Source: Paenibacillus brevis
Lineage (GTDB): Bacteria; Bacillota; Bacilli; Paenibacillales; Paenibacillaceae
Assembly: GCF_018919145.1 (NCBI RefSeq)
Contig: NZ_JAHLQJ010000028.1
Coordinates: 1 to 47,297, forward strand
Direction: 5' to 3'
DNA length: 47,297 nt
The notes under the pieces were generated by a model. The model was given only the letters and a program-made list of their open reading frames with translations. It was not told the origin of the DNA and made no database searches. Within the stretch, counting starts at the first letter, position 1. Each line of letters opens with the position of its first letter. The translations under genes were made by a program, and so were the position numbers. Positions 8,590 through 15,839 of this stretch are shown in pieces.

Positions 8590-9105
8590 CTAGTACAGTT
8601 CCTTTACCTCGCGTTGACGCTCAGTATCCTCGTTCCGGTCACGGCTGCTATCTAGCGAATCCCAGCCATCCTGACTGAGCAGATCGAGCTGGGCTTCAAC
8701 CAACGTCCGGAAACGAGCGCGGTAAATCGAAGCCTGCTTCTTGAGTTCTTCCACCTCAAGCGCAATTTTGCGGGATTTGGACAACGACTCGTTAACGATT
8801 CGGTCAGCGTTCTTCTCCGCTTCCTTCACGATCAACTGCGCTTCCTTCTTCGCGTTATTCTTCACTTCGTCGGCCGCTTCTTGCGCGACGATAATCGTCT
8901 TGCTAAGAGTCTCCTCTATATTGGAGAAATGATCCAGCTTCTCCTGCAGGGTCAGCAGTTGATTGTGCAGTTCCTTATTCTCTCGGATCACAATCTCGTA
9001 ATCTTTAATGACCTGGTCAAGAAATTCGTTAACCTCATCCTCATCATAACCGCGAATGCGTCTAGAAAACTCCTTGTTATGTATATCCAGCGGTGTCAAT
9101 GGCAT
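8590..9105 (-). CDS. divIVA: DivIVA cell-division/polarity protein
   Basis: The 171-residue protein has the N-terminal DivIVA lipid-binding motif (MPLTPLDIHNKEFSRRIRGYDEDEVNEFLDQ) followed by a long coiled coil (about residues 30-150). DivIVA binds negatively curved membrane at septa and poles and recruits Min proteins and, in spore formers, chromosome anchoring factors. The ATG at 9105 is preceded by AGGAGGT at good spacing; the GTG at 9114 overlaps that site and is rejected. It is the last gene of the pgeF-yggS-sepF-yggT-ylmH-divIVA series, the same order as in Bacillus. Confidence 0.93.
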   Translation of the reverse strand: MPLTPLDIHNKEFSRRIRGYDEDEVNEFLDQVIKDYEIVIRENKELHNQLLTLQEKLDHFSNIEETLSKTIIVAQEAADEVKNNAKKEAQLIVKEAEKNADRIVNESLSKSRKIALEVEELKKQASIYRARFRTLVEAQLDLLSQDGWDSLDSSRDRNEDTERQREVKELY

Positions 9106-9166
9106 GATCCGCACCTCCTATAAAGTAGTCTATTTCGACAGAAACAGAAAATTTCCTGCAAACGGA

Positions 9167-9949
9167 TCAGATAAATTTGCCGATCTTTACCCTAAGTCTG
9201 CCCTTTTTGGTAATGCCGTCGCATTCCAAAACCTTGAAGCGGCCGAAGCCTTGAAGCGCGACGATATCTCCTGCCTTAAGCGCCGTGGAGGGGTCCTCCT
9301 CCGTTCGAAAGTTCACCCTGCAACGCCCTGCCTTGATCGGTACGAGCACCTTGCTGCGGCTTAGCCGGAACACATCGCTTGCAATCCCGTCTAAACGTAA
9401 AGAAGCCACTGTCAAGTCTAGCGGCTCAAGGGCAGCTTCTGTCGTCTTCAATGCATTCAATTCAAGGATCTCTGTCATAACGTTTACACGGTGCACCTGA
9501 TGAAGACTCATCGTGAGAAAAGGAGCAATCTCTTCGGCAACAACGATATGACAGCCATCTTCCCGCACATGGATATCCCCGATTTTTTCACGCTTCAATC
9601 CGATCCCGAGCACGGCTCCAAGGTAATCTCCATGCTGCAGCGATGAAAGCAGCTGATCATCTGAAGTAATATCCAATACCTTCATACGCATCGGCTCACT
9701 GGATACGTCACGGTAGTCGGGAGCTATCAAGGCGCGTCTTCGTTCCGCCCCCTCATAGCCGCCGTCCAAGCACAAGGCTGCATCAGCATGCTGGTTAACC
9801 AGTGTTTGCAATATAAAGCTTTGCCGCGGGTCCAGAAAATCAGTGAGCTTGACCTCATGATAATCCCCGGCATTCACCACCCATTCCCAAGCCTTGTCCA
9901 CAAAGGGACGTTCCTCCGGTTTGAAATGATCATAGATGTCATGTCGCAT
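9167..9949 (-). CDS. ylmH: YlmH-type RNA-binding protein with S4 domain
   Basis: The 260-residue protein starts with HFKPEERPFVDKAWEWV and ends with an S4 domain (about residues 181-250, starting LRLDGIASDVFRLSRSKV). YlmH homologues bind the ribosome and, in Bacillus subtilis, have been linked to ribosome-associated quality control as a factor able to stand in for RqcP; this is known for the family and not visible here. It sits between yggT and divIVA, its usual place. The ATG at 9949 is preceded by AAGGTGAGG. Confidence 0.88.
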   Translation of the reverse strand: MRHDIYDHFKPEERPFVDKAWEWVVNAGDYHEVKLTDFLDPRQSFILQTLVNQHADAALCLDGGYEGAERRRALIAPDYRDVSSEPMRMKVLDITSDDQLLSSLQHGDYLGAVLGIGLKREKIGDIHVREDGCHIVVAEEIAPFLTMSLHQVHRVNVMTEILELNALKTTEAALEPLDLTVASLRLDGIASDVFRLSRSKVLVPIKAGRCRVNFRTEEDPSTALKAGDIVALQGFGRFKVLECDGITKKGRLRVKIGKFI

Positions 9950-9963
9950 GGCAAAGCCTCACC

Positions 9964-10227
9964 TTAAAAGATAAACTGCAGTACGGCGATCAGACCGAAA
10001 GCTGCCAGACGAAGGACGAAAATCGCCACGATCGGCGAAAAGTCAATCATGCCCATCAGCGGCGGAATAAAGCGCCGGAACGGCGACAAATAAGGCTCAA
10101 CCAGCTTGCCCAGCCATTCCCCAATAACGCTCTCACGGGCGTTAGGCAGCCATGACATCAAAATATAAACCAAAATCATGTAAAAATAAATTTGGTACAG
10201 CAGCATTACAATACTATAGATCCCCAA
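9964..10227 (-). CDS. ylmG: YggT family membrane protein (YlmG)
   Basis: The 87-residue protein has two hydrophobic segments (about residues 5-25 and 62-86) separated by the conserved loop WLPNARES..EWLGKLVEPYLSPFRRFIPP. The family is widespread next to sepF and linked to division or membrane organisation in bacteria and plastids, without a defined biochemical role. The start is a TTG at 10227, preceded by GAGGTGAGG that overlaps the end of sepF, so coupling is likely. Confidence 0.88.
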   Translation of the reverse strand: MGIYSIVMLLYQIYFYMILVYILMSWLPNARESVIGEWLGKLVEPYLSPFRRFIPPLMGMIDFSPIVAIFVLRLAAFGLIAVLQFIF

Positions 10228-10234
10228 GCTGTCC

Positions 10235-10684
10235 TCACCTCATTTTGTTGTAATCGGAATCCTCGGTCAGTATTTCCGTAATCGATCCTTGAATCTCCAC
10301 CGTATCCGGTGTGCAGAGGAAAATATTGCCCCCAATTTTTGAAATGCTTCCACTGAGCGCATAAATTGTTCCGCTAAGGAAATCGATAATTCGCATCGCC
10401 TGATCATTTCGGACACGCTGCAGATTTACGACCACACTTCGATGAGAACGTAAATGGTCCGCGATTTCCTGGGCCTCGTCATAAGAACGCGGCTCATACA
10501 GAATGACCTTGACATTTTTTTGCGAGTGAATGCTGACTACGTTGTTTCCCTTTTGGTTTTTACGATTTTCAAAGCTAGGGGTTTCAAATTCCGGCTGTTC
10601 CTGTACCGAAAATTGTTCACGCTCTACGACTTCTTCCTCTTCCTGCAGCCCCAAAAAGTTCATAAACCGGTTCATAACTCCCAT
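10235..10684 (-). CDS. sepF: SepF, FtsZ-associated division protein
   Basis: The 149-residue protein has an N-terminal amphipathic membrane-binding helix (MGVMNRFMNFLGLQEE), an acidic and Gln-rich linker, and the SepF domain (about residues 55-140) with VILYEPRSYDEAQEIADHL and a typical core DFLSGTIYALSGSISKIG. SepF tethers FtsZ polymers to the membrane alongside FtsA. The ATG at 10684 overlaps the yggS stop as TAATG, with GGAGGGG upstream. The open frame to 10729 is not needed. Confidence 0.94.
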   Translation of the reverse strand: MGVMNRFMNFLGLQEEEEVVEREQFSVQEQPEFETPSFENRKNQKGNNVVSIHSQKNVKVILYEPRSYDEAQEIADHLRSHRSVVVNLQRVRNDQAMRIIDFLSGTIYALSGSISKIGGNIFLCTPDTVEIQGSITEILTEDSDYNKMR

Positions 10685-11373
10685 TAGATCTGTTCCCCTC
10701 CCACTAAAAGAGTTCCGAGGCGAACCCATGTCGCCCCTTCTTCCACAGCTACTTCAAAATCACCCGACATGCCCATAGACAGCTCAGTCAGAGGCTTGCC
10801 ATATACATTGCTCGTATTAAGCTTGTCCCTAAGCTCTCGAAGTCCGCGGAAGACAGGACGCGTCTCCTCCGGATCGTCACAGTCCGGCGCCATCGTCATA
10901 AGCCCAATAACCGATACATGCTGCAGCTTCGCAGCCTCTCTCAAGAAGGCCTCCGCTTCTTCGGGTGAAATGCCCTGCTTGGAAGCCTCTCCGGATACAT
11001 TCACCTGCAGGAATGCCTTAACTTCAATGCTGGCAGCAGTTGCCCGCTTCTCCAGCTCCTCAGCCAGCGACCATCGGTCAAGTGAATGAATATATTGAAA
11101 TTTACCTATGATGTCCTTCACTTTTCTGCTCTGAAGGTGGCCGATAAAATGCCATACCCCCTGCCCTTCAAGGGCTTCCCATTTCGGCACTGCGACTCCC
11201 GGCCGGTTCTCCCCTATATCGACGATACCGGACTCCAGGATCTGACGGGTCATATCCACAGACACGTACTTGGTGACTGCGACAATTCCCACCTCTTCCG
11301 GTAGTCTTCCGCTGCGTGCGCAGGCCGCCGCGATCCGTTCCCTTACATGCTGTATTCGCTGTTCCAATGCCAA
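10684..11373 (-). CDS. yggS: YggS/YlmE family PLP-binding protein (PLP homeostasis)
   Basis: The 229-residue alanine-racemase-like single-domain protein binds PLP and takes part in vitamin B6 and amino-acid homeostasis; no enzymatic reaction is firmly assigned. Family hallmarks are VAVTKYVS with the PLP lysine, IGENRPG, WHFIGHLQSRKVK, the MTMAPDCDDPEETRPVF segment and LSMGMSGDFEVAVEEGATWVRLGT. The start is TTG at 11373; the pgeF stop codon lies inside its Shine-Dalgarno sequence (GGAGAGGTGA), indicating coupling. Confidence 0.92.
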   Translation of the reverse strand: MALEQRIQHVRERIAAACARSGRLPEEVGIVAVTKYVSVDMTRQILESGIVDIGENRPGVAVPKWEALEGQGVWHFIGHLQSRKVKDIIGKFQYIHSLDRWSLAEELEKRATAASIEVKAFLQVNVSGEASKQGISPEEAEAFLREAAKLQHVSVIGLMTMAPDCDDPEETRPVFRGLRELRDKLNTSNVYGKPLTELSMGMSGDFEVAVEEGATWVRLGTLLVGGEQI

Positions 11374-11380
11374 GAAAGGA

Positions 11381-12238
11381 TCACCTCTCCTTCAACCCAA
11401 TCCAGCTTGCCATTCTTCCGGTTACCCCCTGATGCTTGCGATAAGAAAAGAACGCGTCGTCATGGCAGCTTGTACACCAACTTGTACATTCGATATTCAT
11501 CGGCAATATTCCTGCTTTTATCATAATAATTCGATTCAATTCTTTCAAGTTCAGCATACTTCGGCCTTTTGCCTCAGAAGGAGCCGCAACTGCTGTAAGT
11601 GTATCCTCCTGTTCATCAAGATGCGCCATTGCTTCCCGGACACGCCCCATCACGGCTTCGTCCACCTCATAGCAGCACCCTCCAATACTCGGCCCGATTG
11701 CTGTTCTGATCTCGCTTCTGAGGCTTCCGTACTCCTGTTCCATCACCCGGACAACTTCCTCGGCGATCAGGCCAACCGTCCCTTTCCAGCCTGCATGAGC
11801 CAATCCAACCACCTTTTTAACCGGATCCAAAAAGTAAAGCGGCACGCAATCGGCATAGAATGAGGTCAAAAGGATTCCCGGTACATCTGTGACGAGACCA
11901 TCCGTAGCTTGGAAAGCGTTCTCTCGCTGATGCAAACCTCTTCCCTTGTCCTCAGCCCTTACGCAAGCAATGCGGGTTCCATGCACCTGCTCCCCGCAAG
12001 TCCAGGCATCCTGCGCGAATCCAAGCGCTGCTGTCAGCCTGCTCCGATTCTCCAGTACATCCTCCGGCTTGTCTCCGACGTGGAGGGCCAGATTAAAGCT
12101 GTTGTAAGGAGCGCTGCTTATTCCACCGCCTCGTCCGGTAAAGCCGACACGGATAGGAGGCAGCTGTGATTCCCAAACTTTCAAGCCGTACAGTTCAGGT
12201 GCTCCTTCACTAGCATTCCTTACAAACGGTTCCATCAT
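11381..12238 (-). CDS. pgeF: Multicopper polyphenol oxidase / purine nucleoside phosphorylase family (PgeF/YlmD)
   Basis: The protein is about 285 residues with the DUF152/LACC1-type fold. Conserved segments include RVGFTGRGGGISSAPYNSFNLALHVGD, the metal-binding CVPLYFLDP and HAGWKGT, and IGPSIGGCCYEVD. YfiH relatives have been described as a cytoplasmic amidase editing UDP-MurNAc peptides, as laccases, and as purine nucleoside phosphorylases, so the reaction is unsettled. AAGGAGAG precedes two adjacent ATG codons (12238 and 12235); either may be used. It is the first gene of the operon leading to sepF and divIVA. Confidence 0.85.
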   Translation of the reverse strand: MMEPFVRNASEGAPELYGLKVWESQLPPIRVGFTGRGGGISSAPYNSFNLALHVGDKPEDVLENRSRLTAALGFAQDAWTCGEQVHGTRIACVRAEDKGRGLHQRENAFQATDGLVTDVPGILLTSFYADCVPLYFLDPVKKVVGLAHAGWKGTVGLIAEEVVRVMEQEYGSLRSEIRTAIGPSIGGCCYEVDEAVMGRVREAMAHLDEQEDTLTAVAAPSEAKGRSMLNLKELNRIIMIKAGILPMNIECTSWCTSCHDDAFFSYRKHQGVTGRMASWIGLKER

Positions 12239-12312
12239 CCATCTCTCCTTACCGCACATCACAAATAAGACATATAATTACACAGTGTACCACAACCCCG
12301 CCCCGGCCGCGC

Positions 12313-12330
12313 CCCGGACTAAAGTCCGGG
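12313..12330. other. Perfect 7-bp hairpin between the PRC-barrel gene and pgeF
   Basis: CCCGGAC-TAAA-GTCCGGG forms a perfect stem of seven pairs, 10 bases beyond the stop of the PRC-barrel gene. It is followed on the minus strand by GC-rich sequence and not by a T-run, so it is not a canonical terminator. Confidence 0.5.
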
Positions 12331-12340
12331 TACCCTGACG

Positions 12341-12646
12341 TCAGCTTCTCCGCTCGGTCCGGCCATCCCGGTCGATGTATACGGTAGTCTCATAATTAGC
12401 CGGACGGTCACGCGCCTCTTCCATTTTCACCAGGACGACGTCCGATCCGATCTTGACGATATTTTTCCAAGGAATAATCAGGTCTCCGCCATTACCGAAC
12501 AGTCCCAGAAACCGCCCGCCCGCCGGAACGACAATGGCCTCAATGACTCCTTGGCGGAGATCGAGCTCCAGGTCGCTGATTTGCCCCAGCCGTCTGCCGT
12601 CCACCACGTTAATGACATCCTTTGTCTGGAAATCGGAAATTTTCAT
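12341..12646 (-). CDS. ylmC: YlmC/YmxH family PRC-barrel sporulation protein
   Basis: The small protein (101 residues from MKISDFQTKDVINVVDGRRLG) consists of one PRC-barrel-like domain with ISDLELDLRQG, AIVVPAGGRFLGLFG and IIPWKNIVKIGSDVVLV. YlmC/YmxH proteins are found in spore formers; their molecular function is unknown. Start choice is uncertain: ATG at 12670 with a G-rich upstream region would add eight residues, and one at 12691 is also open. I prefer 12646 because homologues begin near there, although its ribosome-binding site is weak. A SigE-like promoter candidate is at 12706-12734. Confidence 0.75.
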   Translation of the reverse strand: MKISDFQTKDVINVVDGRRLGQISDLELDLRQGVIEAIVVPAGGRFLGLFGNGGDLIIPWKNIVKIGSDVVLVKMEEARDRPANYETTVYIDRDGRTERRS

Positions 12647-12705
12647 ACTTGCTCTGACGATGTTGTCCATCCATTCATCCCCCCCGCCCATTTGCTATTC
12701 CATAT

Positions 12706-12734
12706 ACTATATGTCCGTCGCTTTGAAAACATAA
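12706..12734 (-). promoter_or_regulatory. Candidate SigE-type promoter of the PRC-barrel gene
   Basis: On the minus strand CATATAGT (12706-12713) resembles the SigE -10 CATACAnT at seven of eight positions, with TTATGTT 14 bases upstream (12728-12734) as a weak -35. Product family and neighbouring sigE make this plausible. The -35 match is weak. Confidence 0.35.
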
Positions 12735-12740
12735 GCACAT

Positions 12741-12770
12741 AAAAAACCGTCCGGATCATCTCCGAACGGT
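12741..12770 (-). terminator. Terminator after sigG
   Basis: On the minus strand ACCGTTCGGA and TCCGGACGGT pair around a five-base loop (12746-12770), followed by at least five T (12741-12745). It lies 29 bases beyond the sigG stop and separates it from the PRC-barrel gene. Confidence 0.85.
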
Positions 12771-12799
12771 AAAATTTGCTTTAAGGGCACACATGGGAC

Positions 12800-13582
12800 T
12801 TAAGATTTGACATGCTTCTGCATCTGCAGAATAGCGGATTTCTCCAACCTGGATACCTGGGCTTGCGATATGCCGATCTCATCGGCAACCTCCATTTGGG
12901 TTTTGCCTTCAAAGAATCGCATCGAGAGAATCATCTTCTCCCGCCGGCCCAGTCTTTGCATCGCTTCACGAAGCGCGATCTCCTCGATCCAGGACACATC
13001 CTTGTTCTTGTCGTCACTGATCTGATCCATTACATAGATCGGGTCGCCCCCATCATGATAGATCGGCTCAAACAGGGAGACAGGATCCTGAATCGCATCC
13101 AACGCGAAGACCACATCCTCCTTCGGCAAGCCCAGCGCTTCGGAAATCTCGAATATCGTCGGCTCTCGTGAATTTTGATTTGTCAGGCTGTCCCGCATCT
13201 GAAGCGCCTTATAAGCGATATCTCGCAAACTGCGGGAGACGCGGATCGGATTATTGTCGCGAAGATAGCGGCGAATTTCTCCGATGATCATGGGAACCGC
13301 GTAGGTTGAAAATTTGACGTTCTGCGACAAATCAAAATTATCGATAGCTTTCATGAGTCCGATGCAGCCCACCTGGAACAGGTCGTCCACATACTCTCCC
13401 CGATTATTGAACCGCTGGATGACACTCAGTACGAGTCTGAGGTTGCCATTTACTAACTTTTCTCTGGCTGATCTTACATGGTCTTGCTGCAGTGAATGGA
13501 ACAATTCACGCATTTCCGTATTGGTTAGAACCGGCAATTTGGCGGTATCGACACCGCAAATCTCGACTTTATTTCGGGTCAT
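12800..13582 (-). CDS. sigG: RNA polymerase sporulation sigma factor SigG
   Basis: The 260-residue sigma-70 family protein is the late forespore factor. It starts MTRNKVEICGVDTAKLPVL, typical of SigG, and shows region 2 (NGNLRLVLSVIQRF, DDLFQVGCIGLMKAIDNFD, KFSTYAVPMIIGEIRRYLRD), region 3 (RVSRSLRDIAYKAL) and region 4 (LSMRFFEGKTQMEVADEIGISQAQVSRLEK). The ATG at 13582 has GGGAGGT upstream; the open frame to 13618 is excluded on homology. It follows sigE by 92 bases and has a SigF/SigG-like promoter candidate of its own. Confidence 0.96.
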   Translation of the reverse strand: MTRNKVEICGVDTAKLPVLTNTEMRELFHSLQQDHVRSAREKLVNGNLRLVLSVIQRFNNRGEYVDDLFQVGCIGLMKAIDNFDLSQNVKFSTYAVPMIIGEIRRYLRDNNPIRVSRSLRDIAYKALQMRDSLTNQNSREPTIFEISEALGLPKEDVVFALDAIQDPVSLFEPIYHDGGDPIYVMDQISDDKNKDVSWIEEIALREAMQRLGRREKMILSMRFFEGKTQMEVADEIGISQAQVSRLEKSAILQMQKHVKS

Positions 13583-13615
13583 CAAGTCTACCTCCCAAGG
13601 AGAAACATTAATGAT

Positions 13616-13644
13616 CATTATCTCCCGGGCCTGTATTTTTATTC
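13616..13644 (-). promoter_or_regulatory. Candidate SigF/SigG-type promoter of sigG
   Basis: On the minus strand GAATA (13640-13644) is followed after 14 bases by GGAGATAATG (13616-13625), matching the forespore -10 pattern GGnrAnAnTw at nine of ten positions. The sigG start lies 33 bases downstream. SigF- and SigG-dependent transcription of sigG is established in Bacillus subtilis; the assignment here is by resemblance. Confidence 0.45.
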
Positions 13645-13674
13645 CTGAAATTCTGTCGAAGCCTGCTTCGTCAT

Positions 13675-14397
13675 CTACACCATTTTGTTAAATTCCTTGC
13701 GCAGCCGCTTAATAATCCGCTTCTCAAGACGAGAAATATAGGACTGGGAAATTCCCAGCAAATCAGCTACATCCTTCTGTGTCTTCTCATCCCCATCCAC
13801 AAGACCGAACCTCAGCTCCATGATGAGCCGTTCCCTCTCGCTCAGCTTATCAAGTGCTTTGTGCAGCAGCTTACGGTCCACCTGTTCCTCGATATTACGG
13901 TAAATCGTATCATTTTCAGTCCCCAACACATCGGACAACAGCAGCTCATTCCCATCCCAGTCGATATTGAGCGGCTCGTCAAAAGAAACCTCGGTGCGGA
14001 TTTTACTGTTCCGACGCAAGTACATGAGAATTTCGTTCTCAATACAGCGGGAAGCATAGGTTGCCAGCTTGATTTTTTTCTCCGGATCAAATGTATTAAC
14101 CGCCTTGATCAGACCGATGGTTCCGATGGACACCAGGTCCTCAATATTAATGCCCGTATTCTCAAATTTTCTGGCTATGTAGACAACCAGGCGCAGATTC
14201 CGCTCTATGAGCATCGCCCGGATGGCGGTATCTCCTGAAGGCAAGCGTTGCAGCAAATACTCTTCTTCTTCACGTGTGAGCGGCGGCGGAAGAGCCTCGC
14301 TTCCCCCGATATAATAGATTTCATCGCTCTTGAGTCCGAAAAGAAACAACAGTCTGTAATATTGCAGTTGCAGCATCAGCTTCCATTTTACACGCAT
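13675..14397 (-). CDS. sigE: RNA polymerase sporulation sigma factor SigE precursor
   Basis: The 240-residue mother-cell sigma factor is made as pro-SigE with a hydrophobic leader of roughly 27 residues (LQLQYYRLLFLFGLKSDEIYYIGG) to be removed by SpoIIGA. Region 2 (IERNLRLVVYIARKF, EDLVSIGTIGLIKAVNTFD, KLATYASRCIENEILMYLRR) and region 4 (ERLIMELRFGL..LLGISQSYISRLEKRIIKRL) are complete. It overlaps the end of spoIIGA by 10 bases, so the protease and its substrate are coupled. Confidence 0.97.
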   Translation of the reverse strand: MRVKWKLMLQLQYYRLLFLFGLKSDEIYYIGGSEALPPPLTREEEEYLLQRLPSGDTAIRAMLIERNLRLVVYIARKFENTGINIEDLVSIGTIGLIKAVNTFDPEKKIKLATYASRCIENEILMYLRRNSKIRTEVSFDEPLNIDWDGNELLLSDVLGTENDTIYRNIEEQVDRKLLHKALDKLSERERLIMELRFGLVDGDEKTQKDVADLLGISQSYISRLEKRIIKRLRKEFNKMV

Positions 14398-15365
14398 GAT
14401 CTTGTATCCTCCCCTATTCCAATCCCAGCCTGCTGTTCATGTTCTTCCATCAGTGCGGGATGAATGATTGCCCTGTAGCTTCCTTCCGAGGACAGCGTTC
14501 CCCCATCCAGTCCCACAAGTACTCTAGTTGTCACATAGCTCTTGTTCTCCATTGTCACCGTCACCTTATCGGGTTTCAGGGCCAGCATAAATTGAGAGCC
14601 TCTGTTCACACCCCGGTAAGGGATTAATCTCAGCCGATCCCGCCATGGGAAAGCTTCGTCCTCAGTCCATTGAAGAATAAGGTTGTCCGCAGACAATCCG
14701 CCATTCTGCGCCGTCTGACCAAAGCTTTGCGGCATATAGGGCTGCCATAGCGACATCTCAGTGACCATAACCGGCAAGCGGCTCAGCGGATCCTGGAGCT
14801 GATTTCCCGTGTCAATTAACCCTGTACATGCGATTTTGATCTGTCCAAGCTCAATCAGAACCTCCGCATAGTAAGAGGATAGATTCTCCTGCCTGCGGCG
14901 CCCGGCCACTACCATCCTGAACCAGAGCAGCACCAGGGTAAAGACGACGAGGGTAAACAGCGTCCCAATCTCCAGCGAGAAGCCCATGCCTCCGGTTGCG
15001 GTGTACCAAATTCCATTCCAGAGCTCGCCTGAACTCTGCAACAAATAGTAAATGCCCAGAATACCTCCTGCCGCGACAAAATTAACAATATAGAAGGCAC
15101 CAAGATTGCGGATGTAGTTCTGAAGACTAACAAATCCGAAGGCAATCCACAGCATCACTACAGAAAATAAAAACTTCACCAAAAACGTGAACAAAAAGGA
15201 TAATGCGGGCATAAACATCATTACAACATAGGATGCGCCAACCCCCGCCGAAAGCAGCAGCCTCCAAATGACGACCTTTCGCTTTCTGAACCATGCGGTA
15301 AGCAGCAGCAAGCAGCCATCAATGGCGAAATTCATTAAAAAGATCAGATCAAGATAAACGACCAA
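14388..15365 (-). CDS. spoIIGA: SpoIIGA, membrane aspartyl protease activating SigE
   Basis: The 325-residue protein has five hydrophobic segments in its first 150 residues and a cytoplasmic protease domain with the catalytic motif LIDTGNQL (Asp185). It cleaves pro-SigE in the mother cell after a forespore signal (SpoIIR). The start is TTG at 15365 preceded by GGGTGAT; the N-terminus MVVYLDLIFLMNFAIDG matches the family. The promoter candidate upstream has features of Spo0A control. SpoIIGA and sigE form the spoIIG operon. Confidence 0.93.
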   Translation of the reverse strand: MVVYLDLIFLMNFAIDGCLLLLTAWFRKRKVVIWRLLLSAGVGASYVVMMFMPALSFLFTFLVKFLFSVVMLWIAFGFVSLQNYIRNLGAFYIVNFVAAGGILGIYYLLQSSGELWNGIWYTATGGMGFSLEIGTLFTLVVFTLVLLWFRMVVAGRRRQENLSSYYAEVLIELGQIKIACTGLIDTGNQLQDPLSRLPVMVTEMSLWQPYMPQSFGQTAQNGGLSADNLILQWTEDEAFPWRDRLRLIPYRGVNRGSQFMLALKPDKVTVTMENKSYVTTRVLVGLDGGTLSSEGSYRAIIHPALMEEHEQQAGIGIGEDTRSCV

Positions 15366-15435
15366 GCTCTATCACCCGCTCTGAATCTGCCTGCTTCTGA
15401 ATCTAGTGATGCTGACCTTTGTGCAGATGGTTATC

Positions 15436-15503
15436 AGTATAAAGAGTTCGATATGTAAAGTCTGTCTAAAATTGAAGACAGGAACACACTAGTTTTGTCG
15501 ATT
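15436..15503 (-). promoter_or_regulatory. Candidate Spo0A-activated promoter of spoIIGA-sigE
   Basis: On the minus strand TAGACA (15463-15468) and TATACT (15436-15441) each match the SigA consensus at five of six positions but are 21 bases apart. Long spacing of this kind (22 bp) is a known feature of the Bacillus subtilis spoIIG promoter that needs Spo0A. TTTGTCGATT (15494-15503, plus strand) matches the 0A box TTTGTCRAAT at nine of ten positions, and a weaker box (TCTGTCTAAA, 15461-15470) overlaps the -35. Confidence 0.55.
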
Positions 15504-15550
15504 GCAGGAAATGTAACAATTGAACTAGCTATTGGAACGTGCAGAGCAGC

Positions 15551-15591
15551 CGTGTGAAATGATCCTACGATCGCTGTTGTTCGCGGATTTC
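15551..15591 (-). repeat. Palindromic repeat, family B copy 2
   Basis: These 41 bases match 263-303 in reverse orientation at 36 positions, with a near-identical core (15565-15590). A partial inverted version of the core (GCAACAGCGGTCGTA, 13 of 15) occurs about 105 bp away at 15696-15710, suggesting a larger imperfect palindrome of about 160 bp. Confidence 0.7.
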
Positions 15592-15762
15592 ACAGAAAGC
15601 CTTACTTGCTGAAGATCAACTCGTTGGAGACAAAGCGTACTCGCCCTGCAATGATGGACTTGCGAGGATAAGGGGCAAGCCAGCAGAATGCATCAGCAAC
15701 AGCGGTCGTAACGATAGCTTCCACTCGCAGCGCCCCTCACGAGCATCCGCACATCTCCAATC

Positions 15763-15812
15763 GAAAAAGAGGACCATCCCGCAGATCCAAGATCCTTTGG
15801 GACAGCCCTCTT
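15763..15812 (-). terminator. Terminator after ftsZ
   Basis: On the minus strand 14 consecutive pairs (AAGAGGGCTGTCCC with GGGATGGTCCTCTT, including G-U) enclose an inner GATC/GATC stem and are followed by T residues (15763-15767). It starts 28 bases beyond the ftsZ stop and closes the dcw transcript before spoIIGA. Confidence 0.88.
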
Positions 15813-15839
15813 AGGGGAAGACGATATTTAGATGATTAA

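Larger units (their letters stand above)
15366..15839. other. Intergenic region between ftsZ and spoIIGA
   Basis: This 474-bp stretch has no credible gene. It holds the spoIIGA promoter candidate with Spo0A-like boxes (15436-15503), family B repeat copy 2 (15551-15591) and a weaker inverted relative of its core at 15694-15710, and the ftsZ terminator (15763-15812). Confidence 0.7.

Noticed and set aside
12313..12330. Hairpin as a Rho-independent terminator of the PRC-barrel gene
   Set aside because: It has no T-run on the minus strand; I list it only as a hairpin.
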